Shown here one piece after another: positions 25,118 through 33,683 of a stretch of DNA of 49,453 nt; within the stretch, counting starts at the first letter, position 1, and each line of letters opens with the position of its first letter. The DNA comes from Flavobacteriales bacterium. GTDB lineage: Bacteria; Bacteroidota; Bacteroidia; Flavobacteriales; JABDKJ01. The stretch is taken from NCBI GenBank assembly GCA_013002285.1, contig JABDKJ010000009.1:1-49453 (forward strand), written 5' to 3'. The translations under genes were made by a program, and so were the position numbers. Below the pieces are notes generated by a model. The model saw nothing but the letters and a program-made list of their open reading frames with translations. It made no database searches and was not told the DNA's origin.

Positions 25118-25494
25118 ATTAAAAAAAGAAAAACGACATAAAACAATCTCTATAAGCACATGTCCTGCGCGACATGTTTCATAGCGGTGACGTTGATCCC
25201 CCCCACCTTGGATAGAAGTGACAGCTGGCCGAAGTGTTTTTTTAGCTTTTGTGGCTGCGCTTGGCGACAACAGGAGCCCAAAGCAAAGCCCATGAAAAAC
25301 AGGAAAACAGGAGGACACTAGAACGAATAGCCAGATGGTGGCTAATGGAAGATCAAAATACCTCAGTAATACTGCACAAGAGACTATTGATATTTCCCAC
25401 TAAAAAGATGCATTTTATAGATATAAGCGTATCTTTGCGGCTTGAAATCCGGGAGGTTCCGGAATAGCATGAAGATCATTTAAATAATATTGGA
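25118..25494. other. Long intergenic region with a structured element and the rpsO promoter
   Basis: A 377-bp gap without a credible gene. From 25158 a hairpin ACATGTC/GACATGT (7-bp stem, loop CTGCGC, ends 25177) is followed by a run of seven C, then CCTTGGATAGAAGTGACAGC (25203-25222), a T-run at 25234-25240, and a second possible hairpin GCTTGG (about 25259) with CCAAAGC (about 25279) plus A/G-rich sequence. This GC-rich block differs in composition from its surroundings and resembles the GATAGAAG-type structured intergenic elements I associate with Bacteroidota genomes, but I cannot search for it. The rpsO promoter and leader occupy 25430-25494. Confidence 0.45.
25430..25437 (+). promoter_or_regulatory. 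-7 box of rpsO
   Basis: TATCTTTG is an exact TAnnTTTG match 57 bp upstream of the rpsO start, predicting a leader of about 50 nt. The leader contains a small hairpin, TCCGG (25448-25452) with CCGGA (25459-25463), that could serve S15 autoregulation; that role is a guess from E. coli. Confidence 0.6.
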
Positions 25495-25764
25495 ATGTAT
25501 TTAACTACAGAAAAAAAGAAAGAATTATTCGCCAAGTATGGCAAAGGTGACACAGACACAGGGTCTGCAGAGGGACAAATAGCTTTGTTCACATTCAGGA
25601 TAAACCACCTTACAGAACACTTAAAGAACAACAAGAAAGATTACAACACAGAACGCTCCCTTGTGAAGTTGGTTGGTAAAAGAAGAAGATTACTAGACTA
25701 CCTAAAAGATGGGGAGATCGAGAGATACAGAAGTATCATCAAAGAATTAGGCATCAGAAAATAA
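25495..25764 (+). CDS. rpsO: 30S ribosomal protein S15
   Basis: An 89-residue protein with the complete S15 pattern: KGDTDTGSAEGQIALFTFRI near residues 17-36, then NHLTEHLKNNKKDYNTERSL, the VGKRRRLLDYL 16S-rRNA-binding helix and the C-terminal YRSIIKELGIRK. Length is exactly that of bacterial S15. S15 binds the central domain of 16S rRNA and starts platform assembly. It precedes pnp, a neighbourhood conserved in many bacteria, with a terminator-like hairpin between the two. Confidence 0.98.
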   Translation: MYLTTEKKKELFAKYGKGDTDTGSAEGQIALFTFRINHLTEHLKNNKKDYNTERSLVKLVGKRRRLLDYLKDGEIERYRSIIKELGIRK

Positions 25765-25800
25765 TTTGACATCCCAGATGTACATATAGAATTTGATAAT

Positions 25801-25833
25801 GAGAGGTGGCCTAATATAGCTGCCTCTTTTTCT
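25801..25833 (+). terminator. Probable terminator between rpsO and pnp
   Basis: GAGAGGTGGC and GCTGCCTC form an imperfect stem (GAGG/CCTC closing, small internal loop, GC/GC) around CTAATATA, followed by TTTTTC. It would end rpsO transcription, or attenuate it ahead of pnp. Confidence 0.55.
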
Positions 25834-25886
25834 ATATACCAGATGCCACGAACAAGAAATTACATTATAAAAGATAGATATATATT

Positions 25887-28025
25887 ATGACAAACGTTGT
25901 TACAAAAACGATCGACCTAGGTGATGGAAAGGCCATTTCCCTAGAGACAGGAAAACTAGCAAAGCTAGCTGATGGATCGGTGGTACTTAGGCTTGGAGAC
26001 ACAATGCTCCTGGCTTCAGTAGTTGCGGCAAAAGAGGCCGGAGACGACATCGATTTTTTACCATTAACTGTAGAGTACAAAGAGAAATTTGCTTCTGCAG
26101 GAAAGATCCCAGGAGGTTTCTTCAAAAGAGAAGCCAGACCTACTGAGGACGAAATATTAATTTGTCGTTTGATCGACAGAGCCCTGAGACCATTATTCCC
26201 AGACGATTTTCACGCTAGCACACAAATAGTAGTGAACTTGATCTCGTCTGACAAAGTTCACAGCCCAGATGCACTTGCTTGTCTTGCTGCCTCTGCTGCA
26301 CTTTGTGTTTCAGACATCCCTTTTGCAGGGCCGGTTTCAGAGGTAAGGGTTTCTCGGATCAATGGGAAATTCGTTATCAACCCTACTATAGAAGAAAACC
26401 TTGAAGCAGACATGGATCTTATCGTTGCAGGAACGGAGGATAACATAATGATGGTAGAGGGAGAAATGAGCGAAGTATCTGAAGCCGAAATGGTGGAAGC
26501 GATCAATGTTGCTCATGCTGCTATTAAAGTACATTGCAAAGCCCAATTAGACTTTGCTTCTCAAGTAGAGAAGTCTAAGGTAAAAAGGGAATATGAACAT
26601 GAGAGACACGATGAAGACCTAAAAAAAGCGATACATGAGTTCGCTTTTGACAAATTCAAAGAATTTGCGAGAGAAGCTTCAAGCAAAGAAGTAAGAGCTG
26701 AGAAGTTCTCTGATGTGAAAGAAGCCTTCATTGAAACAATGGATGAAGAAGAGGTTAAAGAAAAAGCCTTTTTGATCGGACAGTACTTCGGAAAAGTGAA
26801 GAAAGAGGCAGTAAGAGATGTGATGCTGAATGAAGGAAAGAGACTGGATGGAAGAAAGCATGATGAAGTAAGGAATATATGGAGTGAAGTAGATTACCTT
26901 CCGGGTACACATGGTTCTGCCTTGTTCACAAGGGGAGAAACGCAATCGCTTACTACGCTTACACTAGGTTCTAAAATGGACGAGCAAAGAATTGACGGAG
27001 CTTTAATAGAAGAGACCAGAAAATTCATGCTTCACTATAACTTTCCTGCATTCTCTGTAGGTGACTCTAGACCAAATAGAGGAACGAGTAGAAGAGAGAT
27101 AGGTCATGGGAATTTGGCACTTCGTGCATTGAAGCCCGTACTTCCTGTTGCACCGGAAAATCCATATACGGTAAGACTGGTATCTGACATACTAGAATCG
27201 AACGGTTCGTCTTCAATGGCAACTGTTTGTGCAGGATGTCTCGCGTTGATGGACGGAGGTATTCAAATAAAAGCTCCTGTATCTGGGATCGCAATGGGAT
27301 TGGTTATGGACCCTGAAACGAAAAAGTACATGATCCTTTCAGATATCCTTGGAGATGAGGATCACCTCGGGGATATGGACTTCAAGATCACTGGAACGGC
27401 AAATGGTATCACTGCTTGCCAAATGGACATTAAAGTAGATGGTCTTTCATCTGAACTTCTAATGGAAGCGCTTACACAAGCAAAAGTAGGTAGAGAGCAC
27501 ATTCTTAATGAAATGCTGAAAACGCTTGATGCTCCAAGAACAGATTACAAACCACATGCTCCTAGAATTGAGTCATTCGACATTCCTAAGGAAATGATAG
27601 GACCAGTTATCGGGCCAGGTGGTAAGATCATTCAAGAGATCCAGGAAGTTACAGGAGCTACAATAGTTCTTGAAGAAATAGATGGAAAAGGTAGAGTGGA
27701 TATTATCTCTGAGGATAAGGAAGCTCTGGAGAATGCAATGGCAAGAGTTAAAGCTATCGCTTTCCCTCCTACTCCAGAAGTTGGAGCAGTGTATGACGGA
27801 AAAGTAAAATCAATTATGCCTTACGGAGCATTCGTTGAGATAATGCCAGGTGTTGATGGACTGCTTCACGTTTCTGAGATAGCTCATAAAAGAGTTGAGA
27901 ACGTAGCAGACCACTTCAAAGAAGGTGACATGGTAGAAGTAAAACTTGTAGGCATTGAGGAAAGAAGCGGTAAGCTTAAGCTATCTAGAAAAGTATTACT
28001 TGAAAAAGAGAATGCACCGGCTTAA
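25887..28025 (+). CDS. pnp: Polyribonucleotide nucleotidyltransferase (PNPase)
   Basis: A 712-residue phosphorolytic 3'-5' exoribonuclease. The two RNase PH domains are visible (first: [20 protein letters not shown] and [20 protein letters not shown]; second: [38 protein letters not shown] and [36 protein letters not shown] catalytic Asp block). A KH domain ([20 protein letters not shown], about residue 570) and an S1 domain ([20 protein letters not shown], about 630-700) follow. Length and order are standard. It degrades mRNA and tunes sRNA levels as a trimer in the cytoplasm. A strong terminator follows the stop codon. Confidence 0.98.
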   Translation: MTNVVTKTIDLGDGKAISLETGKLAKLADGSVVLRLGDTMLLASVVAAKEAGDDIDFLPLTVEYKEKFASAGKIPGGFFKREARPTEDEILICRLIDRALRPLFPDDFHASTQIVVNLISSDKVHSPDALACLAASAALCVSDIPFAGPVSEVRVSRINGKFVINPTIEENLEADMDLIVAGTEDNIMMVEGEMSEVSEAEMVEAINVAHAAIKVHCKAQLDFASQVEKSKVKREYEHERHDEDLKKAIHEFAFDKFKEFAREASSKEVRAEKFSDVKEAFIETMDEEEVKEKAFLIGQYFGKVKKEAVRDVMLNEGKRLDGRKHDEVRNIWSEVDYLPGTHGSALFTRGETQSLTTLTLGSKMDEQRIDGALIEETRKFMLHYNFPAFSVGDSRPNRGTSRREIGHGNLALRALKPVLPVAPENPYTVRLVSDILESNGSSSMATVCAGCLALMDGGIQIKAPVSGIAMGLVMDPETKKYMILSDILGDEDHLGDMDFKITGTANGITACQMDIKVDGLSSELLMEALTQAKVGREHILNEMLKTLDAPRTDYKPHAPRIESFDIPKEMIGPVIGPGGKIIQEIQEVTGATIVLEEIDGKGRVDIISEDKEALENAMARVKAIAFPPTPEVGAVYDGKVKSIMPYGAFVEIMPGVDGLLHVSEIAHKRVENVADHFKEGDMVEVKLVGIEERSGKLKLSRKVLLEKENAPA

Positions 28026-28051
28026 ATAGCCTTTTCAAATATATTCAGTCA

Positions 28052-28083
28052 AAGCCCACTATGTCGTTAGTGGGCTTTTTTTA
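28052..28083 (+). terminator. Rho-independent terminator of pnp
   Basis: AAGCCCACTA and TAGTGGGCTT form a perfect 10-bp stem around TGTCGT, followed by a run of T. It lies 26 bp after the pnp stop. Confidence 0.93.
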
Positions 28084-28198
28084 TTAATTAATCGAAATAA
28101 TATTTCTGTTTATCGTAATATTGTTGATAAGTTCTTGTAACCTTCCTATCCAAATACACGTTTCTTACCCTAACACGTAATTTAGAATTAGGATAACT

Positions 28199-29068
28199 AT
28201 GAGGCAATTGAAGATCACAAAGCAGGTCACAAGTCGTGAGCATGCTTCTTTAGACAAATACCTCCAAGAAATAGGCAGAGTGGATCTGCTTTCAGCGGAA
28301 GAAGAGGTAGAATTAGCAAAACGTATTAAAAAAGGAGACCACGATGCACTTGAGCGTTTGACAAAAGCAAATTTGAGATTTGTCGTATCGGTATCCAAAC
28401 AGTATCAAAATCAAGGACTTAGCCTTCCAGATCTCATCAATGAGGGTAATTTGGGATTGATAAAAGCGGCCCAGCGATTTGACGAAACACGAGGATTCAA
28501 ATTCATTTCTTATGCCGTATGGTGGATCAGACAATCCATTCTACAAGCATTAGCTGAACAAGCGAGGATCGTAAGGTTGCCGCTAAACAAGATCGGCAAC
28601 ATCAATAAGATCAATAAGGCCTTTTCTGCTTTGGAACAAGAATTTGAACGACCACCGACAGCCTCAGAATTAGCAGAGGTATTGGAATTGACACTTGAAG
28701 AGGTCAAACTCTCCTTGTCGCAAACAGGAAGACATGTTTCTATGGATGCACCATTGAATTCTGATGACACAACATCCAGTAACATGCATGATCTAATGAC
28801 AAACAAAGACCTTCCGAGGCCTGATGATCATTTGATCGACATTTCTCTAAAAGAAGAAGTAAAGCGATGCATGCATGCACTTACGTCAAGAGAATGCGAT
28901 GTGGTAAAACTCTATTATGGAATAGATATGGAGTCAGGACATACATTAGAAGAGATAGGCAACATGTATGACCTTACTAGAGAACGTGTAAGACAGATCA
29001 AAGAAAAAGCATTGCGTAGAATGAAACATGCTTCCAGGAGCGAAGAATTGAGATCATTTCTGGGCTAG
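28199..29068 (+). CDS. rpoD: RNA polymerase primary sigma factor
   Basis: A 289-residue sigma-70 of the Bacteroidota housekeeping type, which lacks region 1.1. It opens [20 protein letters not shown], continues through region 1.2 ([20 protein letters not shown]), region 2 ([56 protein letters not shown], which contact core, melt DNA and read the -7 box), region 3 and region 4 ([31 protein letters not shown] helix-turn-helix). This is the sigma expected to read the TAnnTTTG boxes noted in this window. A TAATTTAG element about 30 bp upstream may be its -7 box. A strong terminator follows. Confidence 0.97.
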   Translation: MRQLKITKQVTSREHASLDKYLQEIGRVDLLSAEEEVELAKRIKKGDHDALERLTKANLRFVVSVSKQYQNQGLSLPDLINEGNLGLIKAAQRFDETRGFKFISYAVWWIRQSILQALAEQARIVRLPLNKIGNINKINKAFSALEQEFERPPTASELAEVLELTLEEVKLSLSQTGRHVSMDAPLNSDDTTSSNMHDLMTNKDLPRPDDHLIDISLKEEVKRCMHALTSRECDVVKLYYGIDMESGHTLEEIGNMYDLTRERVRQIKEKALRRMKHASRSEELRSFLG

Positions 29069-29112
29069 AAAAAAATATTTAGTTGCTTAATTTTACTGAA
29101 ACTAACAAGTTG

Positions 29113-29145
29113 AAAGGGACCCAAGCCAAGGGTCCCTTTTTTTTT
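29113..29145 (+). terminator. Rho-independent terminator of rpoD
   Basis: AAAGGGACCC and GGGTCCCTTT form a perfect stem around AAGCCAA with nine T from 29137. The A-rich left flank could let it act weakly on the other strand. Confidence 0.93.
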
Positions 29146-29200
29146 GGCACTATAATGTTCTAAACAATGCTGTGATCGTTCAAAAAGAAGGCCAATAAAT

Positions 29201-29231
29201 TTTGATGATCAGATCGCAAATATGACCTTTG
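29201..29231 (+). promoter_or_regulatory. Promoter of rpe
   Basis: TTTG (29201-29204), a 19-bp spacer and GACCTTTG (29224-29231, one base from TAnnTTTG) form a near-consensus promoter. The ATG at 29236 lies 4 bp beyond, so transcription should begin at or beside the start codon. Confidence 0.6.
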
Positions 29232-29235
29232 TTCT

Positions 29236-29898
29236 ATGAGTCATTTGATCGCCCCTTCTATATTAGCCGCGGACTTCGCGAATTTGCAAAGAGATATTGA
29301 AATGGTAAATGCCAGTGAAGCCCAGTGGTTCCATATAGATGTGATGGATGGAGTTTTCGTCCCAAACATATCTTTTGGTATGCCCGTGATAAAGGCCATC
29401 AAAAAGTATGCTACCAAGCCATTGGATTGTCATTTGATGATCGTGGATCCAGATAGGTATATCCAGTCCTTTGCAGACTTAGGAGCAGATGTATTGACCG
29501 TCCATTACGAAGCTTGCACACATTTACACCGCACCCTACAGGCTATAAAGGATGCAGGCATGAAGGCAGGGGTCGCACTTAATCCGCATACCTCGGTACA
29601 TTTGCTTAGTGACACATTAAAAGACATTGACCTTGTTTGCCTTATGTCTGTGAACCCAGGTTTTGGTGGTCAGAAGTTCATTGAACAGACCTATAACAAA
29701 GTGAAACAGCTGAGAAAAATGGCAGAGGCTGTTGACACTGACCTTCATATTGAAATAGACGGAGGAGTGAATATCAACAACGCCCCTAAGCTCTTAGCAG
29801 CTGGTGCAGACGTATTGGTCGCTGGAAGTTTCGTTTTCAGATCCGATAACCCAACTGAGACCATTTCCGGTTTAGTGAATGTGGGAGTTGAAGCTTAA
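29236..29898 (+). CDS. rpe: Ribulose-phosphate 3-epimerase
   Basis: A 220-residue TIM-barrel enzyme interconverting ribulose 5-phosphate and xylulose 5-phosphate in the pentose phosphate pathway. Metal and catalytic residues sit in the family blocks: IAPSILAADFANL (Ser and Asp), WFHIDVMDGVFVPNISFG (H-x-D-V-M-D-G), CHLMIVDPD (His), LMSVNPGFGGQKFI, and IEIDGGVNINN with GADVLVAGSFVF for phosphate binding. Length is standard. The stop overlaps the convergent dehydrogenase gene by 4 bp. Confidence 0.97.
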   Translation: MSHLIAPSILAADFANLQRDIEMVNASEAQWFHIDVMDGVFVPNISFGMPVIKAIKKYATKPLDCHLMIVDPDRYIQSFADLGADVLTVHYEACTHLHRTLQAIKDAGMKAGVALNPHTSVHLLSDTLKDIDLVCLMSVNPGFGGQKFIEQTYNKVKQLRKMAEAVDTDLHIEIDGGVNINNAPKLLAAGADVLVAGSFVFRSDNPTETISGLVNVGVEA

Positions 29899-31100
29899 GC
29901 TCCCTTCACATAGTCAGTTAAATATTCAAAATCAGGCATAAGTTCTCCATTGAGATCCGTTTCACTCGCCCGCTCTATTATTCGTTCAGTGTCATCACCA
30001 AACAAATGTGGAAAGACATTGGATATCAGATTATTACCGAAATCAATTGAAGCATCTCTTGATAATTCACAAGGCAGGTTATCAACGGCCATTACTCCCA
30101 GAGAATTGGGGTCCATGAAGTCCATTTCTTCTCCTGTTTCCTTATTATATCCATAAACCGGCTCTGCAATGGTTGAAGCTCTCAATGTTGAAGCTATGGG
30201 CTCTTTAATATCGCAGGAAATGTCTGCTATGACCTTCAAATGGAAGTCGTCTCGTGCGATCTGTTCCTTTGTGAGGATCTGGGGTGCATTATTGGCCCAA
30301 TAATGACAAGCGATATACATATCAGCGACTTTGGCAAAGCGATAGAAGTCAGAAATGTATTTCTCTTCATTCGCAAAGAAATGATCACGGTCAAATTCCA
30401 ACTCTGGATGCTTATTATAATCCTCCACATCTATATGGCAATAGCATGGTTTGGAATACGATATGTTAAGAAATTCACCAACACTAACTTCTTCAATATC
30501 AACTAATTCAAGTATTTCTCTTGAACCTTTACCTACCCTGCCCTTTCCGGTTACAATAAGCTTGAAATTGTCTGGCAACACTATCTTTTTCAGTTCACTC
30601 TCGGCCTCTTCTCTATCGTGACAATCAATCGCTCTTTTAAGCTCGAAGGTCCCAAATTTCTTGCCCCAAGCATAAAAGGCATTGTAAGTTCCAACGATAC
30701 CGGCATAGCGCCCAAAACCCAAAAGCCTCGCACCACTCTTTTTCTTTAGCAATTCATAATCGATGAGTTGGATCTTCTTGTCCAAGATCGTCTTTAACAA
30801 TTTTGCATTATAGGGCTGCTCTTTATAGGTATGAGAGAAAAAGAAGTATTTCTTCTTTGGAATGAGGTCGTCATAAGGAACTTCTTTCACTCCCATTAGT
30901 ATGTCACGATCTGAGACATCTTCAACAATAGATATTCCAGCTTCACGGTATTCATCATCACTGATGTCCCGAACAGCACTACTCTGAACAACAACTTCTA
31001 CATGAGGCCATTTTTGCATCACTTCAACGCAATGTTGTGGTCCCAAAGGCACTCGCTTATCTGGCGGATCCTTACCTTCTCGAATAATTCCTAACTTCAT
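29895..31100 (-). CDS. Saccharopine-dehydrogenase/alanine-dehydrogenase-like NAD(P) oxidoreductase
   Basis: A 401-residue protein starting MKLGIIREGKDPPDKRVPLG, the AlaDH/PNT N-terminal pattern shared with lysine-forming saccharopine dehydrogenase (LYS1-type). Other blocks are FFFSHTYKEQPYNAKLLKTI, YELLKKKSGARLLGFGRYAG (substrate Lys/Arg region), a Rossmann-type FKLIVTGKGRVGKGSREIL and the C-terminal STIAEPVYGYNKET and GVMAVDNLPCELSRDAS blocks, which are typical of the saccharopine dehydrogenase branch. The start is the ATG at 31100; the frame extends to 31139 without a good start. It may act in lysine degradation or in a related imine reduction; the exact substrate is not certain. Confidence 0.87.
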   Translation of the reverse strand: MKLGIIREGKDPPDKRVPLGPQHCVEVMQKWPHVEVVVQSSAVRDISDDEYREAGISIVEDVSDRDILMGVKEVPYDDLIPKKKYFFFSHTYKEQPYNAKLLKTILDKKIQLIDYELLKKKSGARLLGFGRYAGIVGTYNAFYAWGKKFGTFELKRAIDCHDREEAESELKKIVLPDNFKLIVTGKGRVGKGSREILELVDIEEVSVGEFLNISYSKPCYCHIDVEDYNKHPELEFDRDHFFANEEKYISDFYRFAKVADMYIACHYWANNAPQILTKEQIARDDFHLKVIADISCDIKEPIASTLRASTIAEPVYGYNKETGEEMDFMDPNSLGVMAVDNLPCELSRDASIDFGNNLISNVFPHLFGDDTERIIERASETDLNGELMPDFEYLTDYVKGA

Positions 31101-31120
31101 TTTTTTGTTCGCACGACTTA

Positions 31121-31153
31121 TTTGCGCAAAGAAACCCAAAAAAGCTAAATTCG
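31121..31153 (+). promoter_or_regulatory. Promoter of the multicopper-oxidase-like pair
   Basis: TTTG (31121-31124) and TAAATTCG (31146-31153) are separated by 21 bp; the -7 element has one mismatch to TAnnTTTG. The start codon lies 16 bp downstream. The same TAAATTCG octamer precedes accD. Confidence 0.5.
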
Positions 31154-31169
31154 AAACTGAATTTAAACC

Positions 31170-32018
31170 ATGTATTTGAGAAGAGCCATCTTAACAATAT
31201 CACTGCACCTTGTCGTTGTTTGCAGCTTTGCTTTTACCGATACCTTATACCTGATCAGGGACAGCATTGAGATCGAACAATTAATGGTAAGCCAAACTAC
31301 TTTCTGTCAAGAAAATGAATTCGACCTTCAGAATGTTGTTTTGCGTGTTGGCGTCAACGAGAATGTAGAATTGTTGATCGCAAATACTGACCTGATAGAC
31401 CACACGTTCACAATTGATGGGGTTGTGAACCAAATATTACCTACTAGCCTTACCTCTATCGTGAATTTTCAGATCACAGAACCTGGTACTTACCGCTATT
31501 ATTCGAGCATCGACCAAGGTAGGCTCATTGGAGCTTCCGGGATCATACAGGTAGGCTATGAGAATGAAACCTCCTTCTTTTGGAATTTGAATGATATAAA
31601 TTCTAGCCTTAGTCATGAGCTTTCCGATGGAAGCCAAAACGTAATTCCATCCGAATACGATCCCGACATTTTTACCATCAATGGGTTTGCATTTCCTTCA
31701 ACTGTTGATGATACAACAGGATATGTAGTTGGATCTGTGGGCGAAGAGATCATTATTTCGATATTGAATTCCGGTAATATGGAGCATGTACTTCATTTCC
31801 ATGGCTATCATGTTGAAATTTTAGATGCTCAGATATACACAAAACAGGTAGGATGGTTAAAAGACACTTTTCCTTTAAAAAAAGGAGATGGATTAACGGT
31901 CAAACTCATTCCTCATCAGCCAGGCGTCTTCCCTGTTCATGACCATAACCTGATCGCTGTAACAAATGCAGGGTTTTATCCGGGTGGGATGATCACTCAA
32001 CTCAATATTTCACCATGA
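31170..32018 (+). CDS. Exported cupredoxin / multicopper-oxidase-like protein, first of an overlapping pair
   Basis: A 282-residue protein with a signal peptide (about residues 4-22). It has two cupredoxin-like domains. In the first (35-135) few copper ligands are visible. The second has MEHVLHFHGYHVEIL (H-x-H-x-x-H, residues near 205-212) and GVFPVHDHNLIAVTNAGFYP, followed by G-G-M, which resemble the H-P-x-H-x-H-G and H-C-H blocks of multicopper oxidases, although the Cys of HCH is replaced by Asp (HDH), so a type 1 site here is doubtful. Its stop overlaps the next gene's start by 4 bp (ATGA). Copper binding is likely; oxidase activity by itself is not shown. Confidence 0.8.
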   Translation: MYLRRAILTISLHLVVVCSFAFTDTLYLIRDSIEIEQLMVSQTTFCQENEFDLQNVVLRVGVNENVELLIANTDLIDHTFTIDGVVNQILPTSLTSIVNFQITEPGTYRYYSSIDQGRLIGASGIIQVGYENETSFFWNLNDINSSLSHELSDGSQNVIPSEYDPDIFTINGFAFPSTVDDTTGYVVGSVGEEIIISILNSGNMEHVLHFHGYHVEILDAQIYTKQVGWLKDTFPLKKGDGLTVKLIPHQPGVFPVHDHNLIAVTNAGFYPGGMITQLNISP

Positions 32019-33175
32019 AAAGCTGGTTTTCCATATTGTTCTTTCTCCTGTCGATGGCGATCTCAGCCCAAGTCCAAAATGTGCATTTAGCTGCTTTGAT
32101 GAATGGCACACACGAAATTGAAGATGGTGTCTTCACCAATATATGGGGATATGGTCTTTGGGACCAGACCCCCATAGCAACCTTACCAGCACCTCTACTG
32201 ATCTTCCAACAAGGCGATTCTGTCGAGATACAAATGACCAATGTTTCACCCGAGTCGCATACGATACACCTTCATGGACTTGATGTAGACCAAGTGAATG
32301 ACGGGGTGCCACAGACTTCTTTCCAAGTGACACCGGGTGGTTCGACCGTATATAGTTTTAAAGCGAATGAGACAGGGACCTTCCTTTATCATTGTCATGT
32401 GATCACTACTCTACATTTGACGATGGGCATGTATGGTATGATTGTCGTAGAAAGAGATGACAATACTCTGTTCGAAAATGGACCGATCTATGATGACACC
32501 TACTATTATTTAGCATCTGATCTTGAGGTAGAAACGAATAATTTTCCAACTATGGCGTTCCCTTTTCACGAAATACAGCCAGATCATTTCATGATCAATG
32601 GATCGTCCGGGGAAATGCTATTCAATGGATCAGAAAATGTCATTGAAATGGAAGCAGGACAAAAAATTGCGCTTAGACTGGGAAACATTGGTTATTCAAA
32701 AACAGAGTTCATCTTCCCAAATTCCGTGAATGCTACAGCCTATTTATCTGACGGCAGAGTTATTCCCACTCCATTTGAAATCGATACACTGGAGGTTTAT
32801 CCAGGAGAAAGATATAGTGTTCTTATAGGAACAACAGAGACCGTATCTGACTTTATATCAGTGAATTATTCCAATATGGAAAATGGGATCTATCAAGCTA
32901 CCAATTACATTGGCATCAATTCCTACACTTTCCCCACTTCAATAGTAAATGTTGACAATGAGGGCATTGGTGTTTACCCGAACCCGGTAGACCAGATACT
33001 CTATTTTCAAGCAGGAACTGTCAAACAAATTGAGATATATAATTCGAAAGGTGTAAAAGTTTTAGAACGATATGAACCAATTGGAATGTCCAGTCTGGAT
33101 ATTCAAGAACTTGCCAGGGGTATGTATTTCTTGAGAATTGATGGTTCAAATAGTAAAAAGATCTTAAAATTCTAA
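32015..33175 (+). CDS. Multicopper-oxidase-like protein with T9SS C-terminal sorting domain
   Basis: A 386-residue secreted protein: signal peptide (1-18, ending ISAQ), a cupredoxin domain with SHTIHLHGLDVDQVNDGVPQ (H-L-H-G) and GTFLYHCHVITTLHLTMGMY (H-C-H with downstream H and M: trinuclear and type 1 copper ligands), a second cupredoxin-like domain without obvious ligands, and a C-terminal type IX sorting domain starting IGVYPNPVDQILYF and ending ARGMYFLRIDGSNSKKILKF. T9SS domains direct export across the outer membrane and attachment or release. With the upstream gene it holds a nearly complete set of copper motifs split over two polypeptides, suggesting a complex; this is inference. Confidence 0.85.
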   Translation: MKSWFSILFFLLSMAISAQVQNVHLAALMNGTHEIEDGVFTNIWGYGLWDQTPIATLPAPLLIFQQGDSVEIQMTNVSPESHTIHLHGLDVDQVNDGVPQTSFQVTPGGSTVYSFKANETGTFLYHCHVITTLHLTMGMYGMIVVERDDNTLFENGPIYDDTYYYLASDLEVETNNFPTMAFPFHEIQPDHFMINGSSGEMLFNGSENVIEMEAGQKIALRLGNIGYSKTEFIFPNSVNATAYLSDGRVIPTPFEIDTLEVYPGERYSVLIGTTETVSDFISVNYSNMENGIYQATNYIGINSYTFPTSIVNVDNEGIGVYPNPVDQILYFQAGTVKQIEIYNSKGVKVLERYEPIGMSSLDIQELARGMYFLRIDGSNSKKILKF

Positions 33176-33218
33176 GACAAGCAATTCAAATTTCTTCGTT
33201 TTAATCAATGCACTGTCG

Positions 33219-33226
33219 TACTTTTG
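33219..33226 (+). promoter_or_regulatory. -7 box of ssrA
   Basis: TACTTTTG matches TAnnTTTG exactly; TTCG at 33195-33198, 20 bp upstream, is one base from a -33 TTTG. Transcription would start about 45 nt before the mature tmRNA 5' end, which is then produced by processing. Confidence 0.55.
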
Positions 33227-33276
33227 CACGCCTTTTGCAGGGTTTCTTTGAAATATTACAAAAACATTCAAAACAT

Positions 33277-33670
33277 GGGGTCGACTGGATTTGACAGCAT
33301 GTGATGTTTTATTGTAAGCATGCCGGGCCAGGAGAGTAAGCCTGTTAAAAACTGTTTCTCATGCCAATAACTGGCAATACTGACTACAGACTTGCAGCAT
33401 AATCGCTAAGCGATGAAGCCTAATTCTACCCACTAGGTGGGAGAACAAGTTACCCTTGGATGGACTAGCGCTTAAAGGTCCATACGTTTGGGTATCGTCA
33501 TTTAAGCTCGGGTGAAGTTTGCTTCGAACGGATCCTTAAAAAACAGAAGATAAGCCCACGGTCGGCAGCCCTTAGCCTGCCTCAGGTCGAAAATGAACAT
33601 AGGGATAAGCATGTAGAAAGCCTTAGAATGCCATGTTTGGACGGGGGTTCGACTCCCCCCGACTCCACCA
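33277..33670 (+). ncRNA. ssrA: tmRNA (transfer-messenger RNA)
   Basis: The 5' end GGGGTCG pairs with CGACTCC before the encoded CCA to give the seven-pair acceptor stem with the usual G3-U wobble, and the 3' end carries the T-arm GGGGGTTCGACTCCCCC. The typical GACTGGATTTGACAGC follows the 5' stem. The mRNA-like part has resume codon GGC at 33373 and encodes GNTDYRLAA, ending with TAA at 33400-33402. The tag keeps the LAA proteolysis end but has Arg where YALAA-type tags have Ala. Length about 394 nt is normal. tmRNA with SmpB rescues stalled ribosomes and marks the nascent chain for proteolysis. Tag frame is inferred from the usual layout. Confidence 0.96.
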
Positions 33671-33683
33671 TTTTAACTCGGAT

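Noticed and set aside
25249..25467. 72-residue open frame before rpsO
   Set aside because: It runs through the structured element and the rpsO promoter and has no recognisable features; rpsO needs this region as promoter and leader.
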